NCBI RefSeq assembly: GCF_032854445.1 | Contig: NC_088296.1 | Span: forward strand, 10,330,706 to 10,394,705 | DNA: 64,000 nt | Source: Liolophura sinensis | Taxonomy: Eukaryota; Mollusca; Polyplacophora; Chitonida; Chitonidae | Direction: 5' to 3' | Shown: positions 1 to 12,840 of the stretch, piece after piece | How the letters are laid out: every line of letters begins with the position of its first letter | How positions within the stretch are numbered: the stretch's first letter is position 1 | Program-made: the position numbers and the translations under genes | The notes under the pieces: model-generated | Databases searched by the model: none | What the model was told of the DNA's origin: nothing | The model's input: only the letters and a program-made list of their open reading frames with translations

Positions 1-6
1 CTTTAC

Positions 7-95
7 AAAATTTATTGATTTATTAGTGTTTTACACCCAACTCAACAATATTTCACTTATGCGACAGTGACCAGCATTAAGGTGAGAGGCATTAT
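7..95 (-). repeat. SINE fragment, old
   Basis: Diverged tail and core of the window's SINE family (TTTACACC, CAATATTTCACTTATGCGAC, CAGCATTAAGG). The same fragment is at 28158-28246, so it predates the segmental duplication. Confidence 0.6.
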
Positions 96-104
96 GATCA
101 CGTG

Positions 105-300
105 TATCTGATGAAATACAGCCTTTTATCAATTCACCTGAGTTAGGGCTTTGTTCTGACTGTTCACGTAAATGCTTCAACAGCAGCAGTTCACATGCCT
201 ACTAGCACCATGGGTTAAGAAAAATTAGGTAAAAATATGCAGTGAATTTGGCTGCAGTTGATTAGACGTCATAGGTGTACAATTACTCAAAATGCTGTGT
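105..300 (-). repeat. Dispersed repeat fragment next to minisatellite
   Basis: Belongs to the ~350-bp dispersed repeat seen about 20 times in this window (shared words: AATACAGCC, ATCAATTCACCT, CTGTTCACGTAAATGC, GATTAGACGTCA, AATTACTCAAAATGCTG). It runs straight into the 59/60-bp array, whose first unit begins where the dispersed repeat would continue, which suggests that the array expanded from inside the element. Confidence 0.6.
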
Positions 301-3300
301 TGTCATCATATTATTATAACCCTTGGCTGTGAAGAAGGGTCGATACGGATATCCTTTGTTGTCATCATATTGTTATAACCCTTGGAAGTGAAGAAGGGTC
401 GATACGGATATCCTTTGTTGTTCATTATATTATTATAACCCTTGGATGTGAAGAAGGGTCGATACTGATATCCTTTGTTGTCATCATATTGTAATAACCC
501 TTGGAAGTGAAGAAGGGTCGATACGGATATCCTTTGTTGTGCATCATATAATTATAACCCTTGGATGTGAAGAAGGGTCGATACGGATATCCTTTGTTGT
601 CATCATTTTATTATAACCCTTGGATGTGAAGAAGGGTCGATACGGATATATTTTTGTTGTGCATCATATTATTATAACCCTTGGCTGTGAAGAAGGGTCG
701 ATACGGATATCCTTTGTTGTCATCATATTATTATAACCCTTGGATGTGAAGAAGGGTCGATACGGATATATTTTTGTTGTGCATCATATTATTATAACCC
801 TTGGCTGTGAAGAAGGGTCAATACGGATATCCTTTGTTGTCATCATATTATTATAACCCTTGGATGTGAAGAAGGGTCGATACGGATATCCTTTGTTGTC
901 ATCATATTGTTATAACCCTCGGAAGTGAAGAAGGGTCAATACGGATATCCTTTGTTGTGCATCATATTATTATAACCCTTGGATGTGAAGAAGGGTCGAT
1001 ACGGATATCCTTTGTTGTCATCATTTTATTATAACCCTTGGATGTGAAGAAGGGTCGATACGGATATATTTTTGTTGTGCATCATATTATTATAACCCTT
1101 GGCTGTGAAGAAGGGTCGATACGGATATCCTTTGTTGTCATCATATTATTATAACCCTTGGCTGTGAAGAAGGGTCGATACGGATATCCTTTGTTGTGCG
1201 TCATATTATTATAACCCTTGGATGTGAAGAAGGGTCGATACGGATATCCTTTGTTGTCATCATTTTATTATAACCCTTGGATGTGAAGAAGGGTCGATAC
1301 GGATATCTTTTTGTTGTGCATCATATTATTATAACCCTTGGATGTGAAGAAGGGTCGATACGGATATCCTTTGATGTCATCATATTATTATAACCCTTGG
1401 ATGTGAAGAAGGGTCGATACGGATATCCTTTTGTTGTGCATCATATTATTATAGCCCTTGGCTTTAAAGAAGGGTCGATACGGATATCCTTTGTTGTCAT
1501 CATATTATTATAACGCTTGAATGTGAAGAAGGGTCGATACGGATATCCTTTGTTGTGCATCATATTATTATAACCCTTGGCTGTGAAGAATGGTCGATAC
1601 GGATATCCTTTGTTGTGCATCATATTATTATAACCCTTGGATGTGAAGAAGGGTCGATACGGATATCCTTTGTTGTCATCATATTATTATAACCCTTGGA
1701 TGTGAAGAAGGGTCGATACGGATATCCTTTTGCTGTGCATCATATTATTATAACCCTTGGCTGTAAAGAAGGGTCCATAAGGATATCCTTTGTTGTCATC
1801 ATATTATTATAACCCTTAGATGTGAAGAAGGGTCGATACAGATATACTTTGTTGTCATCATATTATTATAACCCTTGGATGTGAAGAAGGGTCGATACGG
1901 ATATCCTTTGTTGTCATCATATTATTATAACCCTTGGATGTGAAGAAGGGTCGATACGGTTATCTTTTGTGGTCATCATATTATTATAACCCTTGGATGT
2001 AAAGAAGGGTCGATACGGATATCCTTTGTTGTCATCATATTATTATAACCCTTGGATGTGAAGAAGGGTCGATACGGATATCCTTTGTTGTGCATCATAT
2101 TGTTATAACCCTTGGATGTGAAGAAGGGTCGATACGGATATCCTTTGATCTCATCATATTATTATAACCCTTGGATGTGAAGAAGGGTTGATACGGATAT
2201 TCTTTGTTGTCATCATATTGTTATAACCCTTGGATGTGAAGAAGGGTCGATACGGATATCCTTTGTTGTCATCATATTATTATAACCCTTGGATGTGAAG
2301 AAGGGTCGATACGGATATCCTTTGTTGTCATCATATTGTTATAACCCTTGAATGTGAAGAAGGGTCGATACGGATATCCTTTGTTGTGCATCATATTATT
2401 ATTACCCTTGGATGTGAAGAAGGGTCGATACGGATATCTTTTTGTTGTGCATCATATTATTATAATCCTTGGATGTGAAGAAGGGTCGATACGGATATCC
2501 TTTGTTGTCATCATATTATTATAACCCTTGGATGTGAAGAAGGGTCGATACGGATATCCTTTGTTGTCATCATATTGTTATAACCCTTGGATGTGAAGAA
2601 GGGTCGATACGGATATCCTTTGTTGTCATCATATTATTATAACCCTTGGATGTGAAGAAGGGTCGATACGGATATCCTTTGTTGTCATCATATTGTTATA
2701 ACCCTTGAATGTGAAGAAGGGTCGATACGGATATCCTTTGTTGTGCATCATATTATTATTACCCTTGGATGTGAAGAAGGGTCGATACGGATATCTTTTT
2801 GTTGTGCATCATATTATTATAATCCTTGGATGTGAAGAAGGGTCGATACGGATATCCTTTGTTGTGCATCATATTATTATAACCCTTGGATGTGAAGAAG
2901 GGTCGATACGGATATCCTTTGTTGTGCATCATATTATTATAACCCTTGGATGTGAAGAAGGGTCGATACGGATATCCTTTGTTGTGCATCATATTATTAT
3001 AACCCTTGGATGTGAAGAAGGGTCGATACGGAAATCCTTTGTTGTGCATCATATTATTATAACCCTTGGATGTGAAGAAGGGTCGATACGGATATCCTTT
3101 GATGTCATCATATTATTATAACCCTTGGCTGTGAAGAAGGGTTGATACGGATATCCTTTGTTGTGCATCATATTATTATAACCCTTGGCTGTGAAGAAGG
3201 GTCGATACGGATATCCTTTGTTGTCATCATATTATTATAACCCTTGGATGTGAAGAAGGGTCGATACGGATATCCTTTGCTGTCATCATATTATTATAAC

Positions 3301-4912
3301 CCTTGGATGTGAAGAAGGGTCGATACGGAAATCCTTTGTTGTGCATCATATTATTATAACCCTTGGATGTGAAGAAGGGTCGATACGGAAATCCTTTGTT
3401 GTGCATCATATTATTATAACCCTTGGATGTGAAGAAGGGTCGATACGGATATTCTTTGTTGTGCATCATATTATTATAACCCTTGGCTGTGAAGAAGGGT
3501 CGATACGGATATCCTTTGTTGTGCATCATATTATTATAACCCTTGGATGTGAAGAAGGGTCGATACGGATATCCTTTGTTGTCATCATATTATTATAACC
3601 CTTGGATGTGAAGAAGGGTCGATACGGATATCCTTTGTTGTGCATCATATTATTATAACCCTTGGATGTGAAGAAGGGTCGATACGGATATCCTTTGTTG
3701 TCATCATATTATTATAACCCTTGGATGTGAAGAAGGGTCGATACGGAAATCCTTTGTTGTGCATCATATTATTATAACCCTTGGATGTGAAGAAGGGTCG
3801 ATACGGATATCCTTTGCTGTGCATCATATTATTATAACCCTTGAATGTGAAGAAGGGTCGATACGGATATCTTTTTGTTGTGCATCATATTATTATAACC
3901 CTTGGATGTGAAGAAGGGTCGATACGGATATCCTTTTGTTGTGCATCATATTATTATAATCCTTGGATGTGAAGAAGGGTCGATATGGATATCCTTTGAT
4001 GTCATCATATTATTATAAACCTTGGATGTGAAGAAGGGTCGATACGGATATCCTTTGCTGTCATCATATTATTATAACCCTTGGCTGTGAAGAAGGGTCG
4101 ATACGGATATCCTTTGTTGTGCATCATATTATTATAACCCTCGGATGTGAAGAATGGTCGATACGGATATCCCTTTGTTGTGCATCATATTATTATAACC
4201 CTTGGATGTGAAGAAGGGTCGATACGGAAATCCTTTGTTGTGCATCATATTATTATAACCCTTGGATGTGAAGAAGGGTCGATACGGATATCCTTTGTTG
4301 TGCATCATATTATTATAACCCTTGAATGTGAAGAAGGGTCGATACGGATATCTTTTTGTTGTGCATCATATTATTATAACCCTTGGATGTGAAGAAGGGT
4401 CGATACGGATATCCTTTTGTTGTGCATCATATTATTATAATCCTTGGATGTGAAGAAGGGTCGATATGGATATCCTTTGATGTCATCATATTATTATAAA
4501 CCTTGGATGTGAAGAAGGGTCGATACGGATATCCTTTGCTGTCATCATATTATTATAACCCTTGGCTGTGAAGAAGGGTCGATACGGATATCCTTTGTTG
4601 TGCATCATATTATTATAACCCTCGGATGTGAAGAATGGTCGATACGGATATCCCTTTGTTGTGCATCATATTATTATAACCCTTGGATGTGAAGAAGGGT
4701 CGATACGGATATCCTTTTGTTGTGCATCATATTATTATAATCCTTGGATGTGAAGAAGGGTCGATACGGATATTCTTTGTTGTGCATCATATTATTATAA
4801 CCCTTGGATGTGAAGAAGGGTCGACACGGATATCCTTTGGTGTCATCATATTATTATAACCCTTGGCTGTGAAGAAGGGTCGATACGGATATCCTCTGTT
4901 GTGCGTCATATT
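300..4912. repeat. 59/60-bp minisatellite array, about 77 units
   Basis: Head-to-tail units of 59 bp, or 60 bp when GTCATCAT is GTGCATCAT. Each unit contains GAAGAAGGGTCGATACGG, the palindrome GGATATCC and ATTATTATAACCC. Long open frames on both strands (20-residue periodic peptides) are a by-product of runs of 60-bp units and are not genes. Blocks of several units recur as a whole: about 358 bp (near 2340 and 2700) and about 480 bp (near 3840 and 4320), which points to unequal exchange. The array lies in the first intron expected for gene B. Confidence 0.95.
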
Positions 4913-6594
4913 TAGATATATATCTGTTTAAGGATCTCAAACACAAATACCGTGTGAGAACGTTTTCTCTTGGGATTTCTCTGCTCTCTCTAATCACTGA
5001 TTGCATAAAACTGGTTACCGCCACATTAAAGTCAAAGGAAACAAAGCCGTCTTCGGCTTCACTACATATAAATATTATCATTCAAGGGAATGTCTCGTTG
5101 CTCACATCATCGAGTTGCTAGAATAGTAACACCCATGTAAACTTCGGGGAGACCATATATCAGCAATGTTATGGTACAAATTGTTCTCCATTTTGGCTGA
5201 CCTATGCATCTTCTCGTATTAATACAAATATATCCTGAATCTCTTAGAGCGTAATCCGTTACCAAGCCCGAAATTTCTCATTCGCTAATCGCCATATTGA
5301 TGACTTGCTACCTTTAACAGATCCATACATAGCAAATGTAAAATAATTAAGACGTACAGCATAGAGAAAATACAAGAGTACCGACGACAGGACGACAGGT
5401 AGTAAATGCTCACGGGAAACCGGTGAAATACGGCCTGTTGTCAATTAACCTAATTCAGGGTTTTATCCTTACTGTTCTTTTAAATGCATAAATAGTAGTA
5501 ACGTAAACCACCCACCATGGCTTAAACAGAACTAAGTGAAAAAAAAAATTACATTTTTATTCATTACTGTTTATTAGACGTCAATGGTCCAGAATTACTC
5601 AAAGGGCTGTTGTTATCACATTTAACACTCAATCACGGGACCAGGCCTCGGGGATGTTTAATTCACCACTAGAATCCTCATGTATGCAGGGATATAAAAA
5701 ATTAAGATGTACAGCAGAGATAGAAAACCCAGAGCAGCGACGGCAGTGTGATCACACGTAACCGATTTAATGTACAATAATATTAAAACAAAGCAAAGGG
5801 GCCAGACTTCGGGGATGCTTAGTCCACCAGTAACACTTCATTCTAAATTGTCAAAGTGTTGCAGTGAGTATAATCCTCTTGTAAGTAAATATGTACACAG
5901 CGTCCAGAATTTCTTACGATTGTGTCTAATTCCGCTAAACTCGGAAGTAGGTGACCACATATTCATCCTGTTGAAACACACCACCACGTTGGATATATGC
6001 TCAGTTGCAATACCAGCATGGCACCCGATTTGAATACCCATTTCACTCATTCACCTATAACATTCTTTGGGTCTTTTCAACGTAACTGGAAACTGTTGAT
6101 GACTTCTCTTTGCGTGATTCCGTTCGCATTTCGTATTTCATACACCTTGTTTTTTGTGGTTTGTGTTAAAGATCGTTATGAGAATAGATTCGTCTCCAAA
6201 TCTACAGTGAGTGGAACATTGGTATTGGCAAATATATTCATTGGTCAGGATATCTGGTGATCGATGTTATAGTTGATTCTAATTCCATTTAACCTGGGGA
6301 TAGGCGTTGTACAGGTATGCACATATATTCCTTCAATATATATAAACTTTCTTTCAAAATATTTGGTGTTACATTACTGGATAAGATAAGATCAAATATA
6401 TGTTTCTTAACAATTTCTCTCACTCCGCTATTTCAGGTAAATCGACGTTGATATACAAGCCTTATTGCATATCTTCCTTTGGTGACGTTAACCTTTGTCC
6501 AGTGTCTTCTGAATCTCGGTGTTAAACTTCAGTTAATTAGATAAATATTGATATCTTTTCTCTCGAATACAGTATCTTTACTGACATGTTTACA
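4913..6594. other. Non-coding spacer/intron
   Basis: No exon was recognised. It holds two minus-oriented cores of the dispersed repeat (about 5345-5460 and 5700-5765, 355 bp apart) and sequence duplicated at 29703-31145. The 60-87 aa open frames are also present in the duplicate but show no homology, splice context or codon signal that I can see. Confidence 0.6.
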
Positions 6595-7090
6595 ATCCTT
6601 TACAGTGTCCCTGGTGTCTTTGTAGACATGTTCTCCATATGATACAGTGTCTTTGTTGATATGTTTACCCTATGATACAGTGTCTTTGTTGATATGTTTA
6701 CCCTATGATACAGTGTCTTTATTGATATCTTTACCCTATGATACAATGTCTTTATTGATATATTTACCGTCTGGTACAGTTTCTTTGTTTGTATCTTTAC
6801 CCTGTGATACAATGTCTTTGTTGACATCTCTACCCTATGATACACTGTCTTTTTTTAATATTTTACCCATACTAAAATGTCTTCAATGATGTCTTTGCCC
6901 TACGATACACTGTTGACATCTGTGCCCTATGATACAATGTCTTTGTTAATACCTTTACCCTCTGATACTATGTCTTTTTACACCCTACTATGAGACAATG
7001 TCTCAGTTGATATCTTTACCCTCTGATACGGTGTGTTTCTTGATGTTTTACCCTTTAATATACAATGTATCTATGGACATCTTTACGGTT
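6595..7090. repeat. 33-bp minisatellite, degenerate
   Basis: Units of about 33 bp (GATACAGTGTCTTTGTTGAT followed by ATGTTTACCCTAT), roughly 14 copies with drift. The duplicate is at 31920-32460, with rearranged unit order and an internal duplication. A plus-oriented core of the dispersed repeat follows directly at 7125-7215. Confidence 0.9.
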
Positions 7091-9094
7091 CTACGTGAGC
7101 AGTTAGAATAAAACACTAAATGAGTTAATTTCACTGGTTACCAGTGATCATTTTTCAAGTATCATAATGTCATCACTGCTGTCGTCATAGCACTGGGTTT
7201 ACCCTCTGTTGTAGTTTTCTTTATTGTACACATATCTCGCCTTCTGGCACCGATTCGATCCGTTGATTTCACTATACGTCTCCGATTACTTAAGTCGTGT
7301 GTCAAGGATACTCCATCAAACGTCTTTATGTTATGGAGATAACACTCTGGTTGGCGATTTGTTTCATAGTTATATAATTGTATTTAAGTTCACATTATAC
7401 ATTTGTATTCAACCGGAAATTATACATTTGTATTCAAATGGAAATTATGCACTCTGCGAGTCCATGAGCCTCGCTAAATGTTACAAGCTCTATTTACATA
7501 AGATATGCTGACCTATTTACTCTCCACTACAGGTTAATTTTGAAATAGGTCTTTAAAATAACCGATCTGGGGCGCTTCTTAACTCACAGTCGGTGAGAGG
7601 CATACGTATGTCGGATTTGGCGTCAAGACATGCTGATATATTTACTCTCTACAACAGTGTCCTCACCCGCCCTATTTATCAGCTGCTAGTATATAACAGG
7701 CTATGGCATAGAGAGCAAAACCAGAGGAGAAAGGACAGTGTGATAACTGGGAAATTATCACACATAACCGGTGAAATACGGCCTCTGTGAATGTACATTA
7801 TTTAATTTATTATTATAACTGTTCATGTAAATGCTTATACAGTAGCAAATTACACCTCACATAACACCGCGGCTTATGCAGAACTATTTTTCTGCCTGTA
7901 TTCAATATTGCCTTTAGTCAGTGACGCGTAATTAACACATTCTGCACATGGATATGGTGGACGTCCACTTTCTGGCAAAAAAATTAACTTAGAACACTAA
8001 TATATAATGTTAAGCTACATAAGCTCGGTGTCCGCGGAAAGAACTTATTGCCTCGGATGACGTCATAATAATTTAAAAAAAAACAGTGACATGCTGGAAA
8101 TGGCTGGACATAACATTGATGAATGAATTCTAAATTTTTTTAACCTCTTGTAGAATATTATCTCACCACAGCTTGGTTTTAAGTTTTTAAAGCTGAAAGT
8201 TAGGAAATTTGGTAATAAAAGCAATGCAGTGTATTTCTGGATCAGTATAAATGTACACTATGCTACTGCGTGGAGCATGCCACTTCTTTATGAATAGTCT
8301 TGACTTTACCCACGACAATGTGTTCCTGGTGTTGAAAACAGGTTTACGGGGTTTACCATAAAGAATTAGAAAAAGTATTCTAACTGCAATTAATATTACA
8401 TAGTACGACATATCAATGTGTAGAGCTTGTCACAATCGAAAATGCAATTTTGGTAGCGAATGTGACTGATTTTACAGACAGCTGAATATATGTTTATTTA
8501 CATAAACAGAATAAACCCCAGTTTAGGAAAACTGACAACAGGTCAGATTTTACTGATCTCATGAGGTATTTGTGAGTTATCGCACTCTCGTCGCTGCTTT
8601 GGTTTTACACTGTAAAACTGTCAGTCTTGCATTATATTCAGTCAATCTAATCTTAATCTGAGATAACGTTTAAGCTCATCCACACACAAGTCTTGGCCTC
8701 AAGCAAAACGTAAAGCCCAGAACAGCCTCGAACAAATCATGACTTCGAAAAAAACGCTGACATCAGACAACCCTTGCACCAGACGTGGCGCTTATATAAG
8801 TCTGATATACTACAGGAAAGTCAAATGACGGAGCTTTGCGAATATTTGTTAAAACGTCCTTATTCAATGAGGTCCAGTATTCTATCCAAGTTTCCGCTTG
8901 CTGGACTCATGTAATTGGTACCTCCAAATCTAAACTCACACGGTTGAGTGTTTGCCTGTGTGTAGGGTAAGAAGAAAAATGTGTGGCTGCTAACGTCAAT
9001 ACACAAGTCTTACACAATATACACAATATACAACTGAGGAAATCTGTTTCACCTACCCTGGCTCTAACACGGTTACACTACATGTATAACTTAC
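7091..9094. other. Non-coding, presumed intron 1 of gene B
   Basis: Holds dispersed-repeat cores at 7125-7215 (+), about 7705-7790 (-) and 8525-8620 (+). About 850 bp (7.22-8.07 kb) is absent from the duplicate. At 8690-8790 is a short remnant of the CAGACAAACC-type repeat seen at 12.84-13.56 kb. A 74-codon minus frame (8187-8411) persists in the duplicate (32736-32960) but has no other support. Confidence 0.5.
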
Positions 9095-9173
9095 CTGGGA
9101 CACATATCGATGTCAGAATGACCAGCGGAATCAGAATCTCTCCCCAGCGTCTTGTGGGCTTCTGATATTTCAT
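9095..9173 (-). CDS. Signal-peptide exon, gene B (first coding exon)
   Basis: 79 bp: ATG plus 26 codons and one base, then a GTAAGT donor (phase 1). The peptide has a basic N-terminus (K, RR), a hydrophobic stretch (ILIPLVILTSICV) and a small-residue end (PG), as in a cleavable signal peptide. It is paralogous to exons at 14314, 33663 and 38465 and, more distantly, 55100. The leader just upstream is TGACAGCAGACACTC. It is the duplicate of gene A's first exon. In gene A the next exon lies about 560 bp left of the duplicated block, so gene B's body is expected left of the window. Confidence 0.75.
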
Positions 9174-10486
9174 GAGTGTCTGCTGTCAGGATTCCTGTAA
9201 GTTGGACTCTTATCTGGTTCTTTACAATTACAAACCTAGACAGCCGGATCCACACCTATTATCTTTTAGCTATATGTGCAGGCATGTGAGCGTCCTAATG
9301 CAGAGGTAGGTAAACATGAAATTTAAATGGGTCGTCGGCTTTGTGATGGTACTTGCTTGTTTTTTCAAAAGTAACCCCTTCGCTGCTGTATATGTCTAAA
9401 ATCACGGAGGACCTGTGCCTTACGTTTGTTATGGACTGTGACCTAGCTTTCTTTATGTGTGCCTATGTTCTCTATGTACAATAAAGCTTTGTGTCACAGC
9501 CCACAAAGGAGAATAATATGTTTTACAAAGTTGTTATTGGTTCATGTTTACTGAGATGGTATATGGGCGCCATGCACGACAACTTCACTGAGTAACACAT
9601 TAACATGTACATGAACTAAAGGATCATGGGCCGTACGTGGGAAGGTCTGGCAACAGCTCGCGGATGATCGTGGGATTTCCCCGGGCTCTGTTATGTTTCT
9701 TCCCACCGTAATGCTCACCGTCGTTGAATAAACGAAATATCCTTAAGTACGGCGTGAAACACCATTGAATTAAATAAATACAGGATCGTGAACATATGGC
9801 CTCTTGCAGTACTACAAATGCATTCCGTGGTATGTACAATGTATAAGCTAGCTTTAGGTCAGGAAGTTTTGTCAGGCACCTGTCCAAAGGCGGTGGTTTA
9901 CTCTCGACACTTTCAGTTTCCTTCACCCATGAATCTCGCTGCGGTATAACCTTAAGACAAAATGTCTTCGGTGCGGCTTTCAGTTAACATTGTACTCGAC
10001 TAAGGTACTGATTTATGGATACGTCATCTTAGAATTGTTGATGACTGCTTTTTTTTTTTGAAACCGCCCTAGTACTATTTCAGTCCTGTGACGGTTTGTT
10101 TTGAACGCTATATTGGAAATTGTCCTGTGATTGTGGCACGTCAATTTTATGGTTGACGGCTGGAATGCGATTGTCACTTTTGACGCCAAGAATGAAATAA
10201 TAACCAATGTAAAGAAATAAAAGATTTTCCATGTTCTTTGTTAGCATACTCAAATGATAATACTGTGTTTTTGTTTGAATACATCCATGCGTGTCATATA
10301 ACGAAAGTGATTCTCAATGCAGAGTAAGCCCGTCAAATATGATAGTCATTACATGCTAAATATTCCGTAAAAAAATTCTATAGCATTGCATGCTTTGGTC
10401 GTTTACAGTTGATATACGGAATAAAGTGCACACGGATTTTAATTATTATTAATTCCTAACTTTATGATGGCTCGTTAGGAGATATA
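9174..10486. other. Upstream region of gene B
   Basis: Homologous to 33742-34760. The 200 bp next to the ATG is also shared with 14393-14560. A block at 10345-10445 (ATGCTAAATATTCCG through AATAAAGTG and ATTTTAATT) recurs upstream of two other signal exons. No gene was recognised; the 100-codon and 64-codon minus frames are chance frames, the first across a SINE. Confidence 0.6.
9627..9783 (+). repeat. SINE, 5'-truncated
   Basis: Body and tail of the SINE family: GTACGTGGGAAGGTCTG, TTCCCCGGGCTCTG, CCCACCGTAATGCT, AAATATCCTTAAGTACGGCG, AATAAATA tail; the tRNA-like head is missing. It is absent from the duplicate at 34 kb, so copy 1 gained it or copy 2 lost it. Confidence 0.85.
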
Positions 10487-12004
10487 AACTACCAGGCAAA
10501 AGAAAGGTTTCACCGTATTTTTTGTCATAAAAAAGTAAAAGCGCGGTTCAGGGTTTGATTGTAATCAGGACTTAGTGTATGACTACATCGTTTCCTCTAC
10601 CAGAATGGATCGTCACGAATGCAGCAATTGGAATTGTGAAATTGCGACCAAATGCAAAACGTCCTTTTGAGGCATGGCTCGTGATGCACGTGCGGTAATG
10701 TTGCATAAATACTCTTGCTCGAAAGAGCAGACATTCAGTGACCGAAAAAACACCAACAGTATGCCAAGACTTACGCAAGCGCAACGAGACCAGGCCATCA
10801 GTATGTCCACCATGGGAGTCTCGCAACATCACATTGCAAGAACGTTCAACTGCAGCCAAACCACCATCAGGAGGTTGTTGATACGCTATCAGCAGACAGG
10901 CCAGACCCAAGACAGACCAAGATCGGGAAGACCGAGGGTAACAACTGCGGCTGAAGATCGCTACATCCGGCAGATCCACCTCCGAAACCGATTCGTCACG
11001 GCGACGTCAACAGCGGCGACGGCACTAGGCCATCAGCCCCAGAACAACACTGCGTCGTCTTCGTTCAGCTGGTTTAGGACCTTACCGCCCCTTCCGTGGG
11101 ATGGCCTTGACCCTTTTACACACACGTATTGTACGTCGGTGGCAGCGACGTGATTGGGCGAGAGTGCTGTTTACAGACGAGAGCAGATTCTGTCTATTCA
11201 GGAACGATGGCAGAGTTCGAGTTTTCCGACAAAGAGGCGAGCGTCTCGCGCCAAACTGCGTAAGAGAGGTTTATCCGTTTGGAGGCGGAGGCGTCATGGT
11301 TTGGGGAGGGATTTGTGACCAAATGAAGACGCAGCGGGTTATTGTGCGAGGTAATCTGACTGGCCAGCGATACGTTGATGAGGTACTGAGACCTGTCGTC
11401 GTTCCTTTCCTCCAACGACAGCCAAGAGAATCGATCTTGCAACACGACAATGCAAGACTTCACACTGCCCGCATTGTTACAGGCTACCTCGAGACCGTCA
11501 TCGTCTTGCCCTGGCCAGCCAACTCACCAGACATGAACCCCATTGAGCATCTCTGGGATCACCTTGACCGCCGTTTGAGACAGCTGGTGCCTCCTCCAAC
11601 TAACCAACAGAAACTTGAGCAAGCTCTGTTAAACCTATGGAACGTTATCCCTATTGACGTCATCCGGCGACTGACGACGTCAATGCGGATGCGTGTGCTT
11701 GCTTGCATTGATGCCCAGGGTGGCCACACTCGCTACTGATAACTGTAGTCCTTCATTTCTGTGGATTCTTTGACTTTACATGCACTTGCCAGTTAACTTT
11801 ACATTTGTGTAATTTTTTCTTCTGACCCTTGTCTCTTTCATTGTGTTCTGTGGCCAACTGAATGCCAATATTTTAAAGCTTTTTTGAGGGAATATTTTAC
11901 AATGATTCTTGTTTATAAACCAATCTTCTTAATTCTTTCATCTGCCTTTGTTTTTGTTTTATGGGCTCAAGAAGTGGGTGGAGCCTTTCTTTTGCCTGGT
12001 AGTT
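10487..12004 (+). mobile_element. Tc1-type DNA transposon
   Basis: About 1518 bp with inverted ends starting AACTACCAGGCAAAAGAAAG (about 28 bp, two mismatches) and flanked by TA (10485-10486 and 12005-12006), the Tc1/mariner target duplication. It encodes one transposase on the plus strand with a frameshift. The segmental duplicate at about 34757 lacks it and joins the same flanking sequence, an approximate empty site, so insertion came after the duplication. Confidence 0.95.
10761..11739 (+). pseudogene. Tc1-family transposase, frameshifted
   Basis: The N-terminal part (ATG at 10761) has a helix-turn-helix type DNA-binding region and a GRPR motif. The frame shifts near 11028-11032 and continues to a stop at 11739. 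The C-terminal part has the DDE core: FTDESRF, then HDNARLHTA, then SPDMNPIEHLWD, the last typical of Tc1 transposases. I count 32 residues between the second D and the E, versus 34 in classical Tc1. One indel separates it from an intact frame, so it is a recent but dead copy unless the shift is a sequencing error. Confidence 0.9.
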
Positions 12005-12062
12005 TAACATCAGAGGAAGTATTAATGGAGCTTCTATTTATTATCAATTTTGTGATGACGTG

Positions 12063-12840
12063 ATAAAAACTAATTTTCTTCTGTTATGTTTTATTATAAC
12101 TGTTCATGTTATGCTTAAATATTACTCTTCATGCCCTATGCGAGCATTGTGGCCTAAGGTAAGCTATGTGAAAAAATGATGTTTACTGCTATTCATAAAA
12201 CCTCTCTGGCCTACATTTACTCTGTTGCTGCAATGTCGTAGCATTTAGTAAATAATCTCATGAAAACAATGCTGATGGACCAGGCTCGTGGAGGCTTAGT
12301 CTTGCACTAGAATCCTGATAGATTAAATTACAATTTGAGTGGGCGGAAAAGTATCTTGAGTCGATAATAAAATTAAAAATGTTGCGACGCTGACATGATG
12401 TGATCGCTTCAAAGTCTCTTCGGTACTATCGCCTCCCGTGATGACACTGTTACATCGCTCTCCGATGATACCAGCATCGAGGGGTAATTATACTACAATG
12501 AGGCGATGAAGGTCTAATCCAGCTTCCATAACCAGCTCAGTGTAACAAAATAGCGCTCTCCAAGAACTGACACAAGTTATTCGGTTTAAGTGAAAGTGGG
12601 CGTCACAACATTGTTGGGGCTAAAAAGTCCTCAGTGTGGTGTCCTTGTTGACATGTTTGCCCCGTGCTGCAGAACTTTTATGAATTTATTTACTCTGTGC
12701 TACAATGATATTACTGACATTTTTTAATACTCGTTCCATATGATGTTCCTTATGACCAATGACGTCTGATCAATTGTAAGTACCATCACTACATTTGAAC
12801 TATTTACGTTTCGTTCTAGGGACTTCTAGCCTAAGTATTT
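12063..12840. other. Non-coding spacer
   Basis: No gene seen. It contains dispersed-repeat words (about 12090-12310) and, around 12630-12760, decayed versions of the 33-bp repeat. This suggests that 12.1-14.7 kb is a third, older relative of the duplicated 5' gene region. Confidence 0.5.

Larger units (their letters stand above)
1..12062. repeat. Segmental duplication, copy 1
   Basis: This segment matches 28152-34812 in the same orientation. Both copies carry the same SINE fragment, 59/60-bp array, 33-bp array, signal-peptide exon and upstream block, and both stop at the same motif (GTGATGACGTGATA, ending near 12062 and 34812). The left end lies at or before the window edge. Copy 1 alone has a Tc1 element (10487-12004), a SINE-bearing block near 9.4-9.79 kb and about 850 bp at 7.22-8.07 kb. 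Copy 2 alone has about 500 bp at 31.15-31.65 kb. Identity outside the arrays looks high by eye but was not computed. Confidence 0.9.

Noticed and set aside
2705-4392. Long periodic ORFs on both strands in the 59/60-bp array
   Set aside because: They exist only where 60-bp units run together and keep a frame open by chance; both strands are open and 59-bp units break them.
300-4912. A CRISPR array (regular repeats)
   Set aside because: Units are contiguous with no unique spacers, and the window is eukaryotic.
5770-6260. Pairs of 87-codon plus ORFs also present at 30583-31073
   Set aside because: Same reason: young duplicate, no recognisable domain, dispersed-repeat sequence nearby.
8187-8411. 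74-codon minus ORF with a hydrophobic N-terminus, kept in the duplicate at 32736-32960
   Set aside because: The duplication is too recent for an open frame to be informative, and no homology or splice context was found.
10572-10979. 135-codon minus ORF over the Tc1 element
   Set aside because: Antisense to the transposase N-terminus; a shadow.
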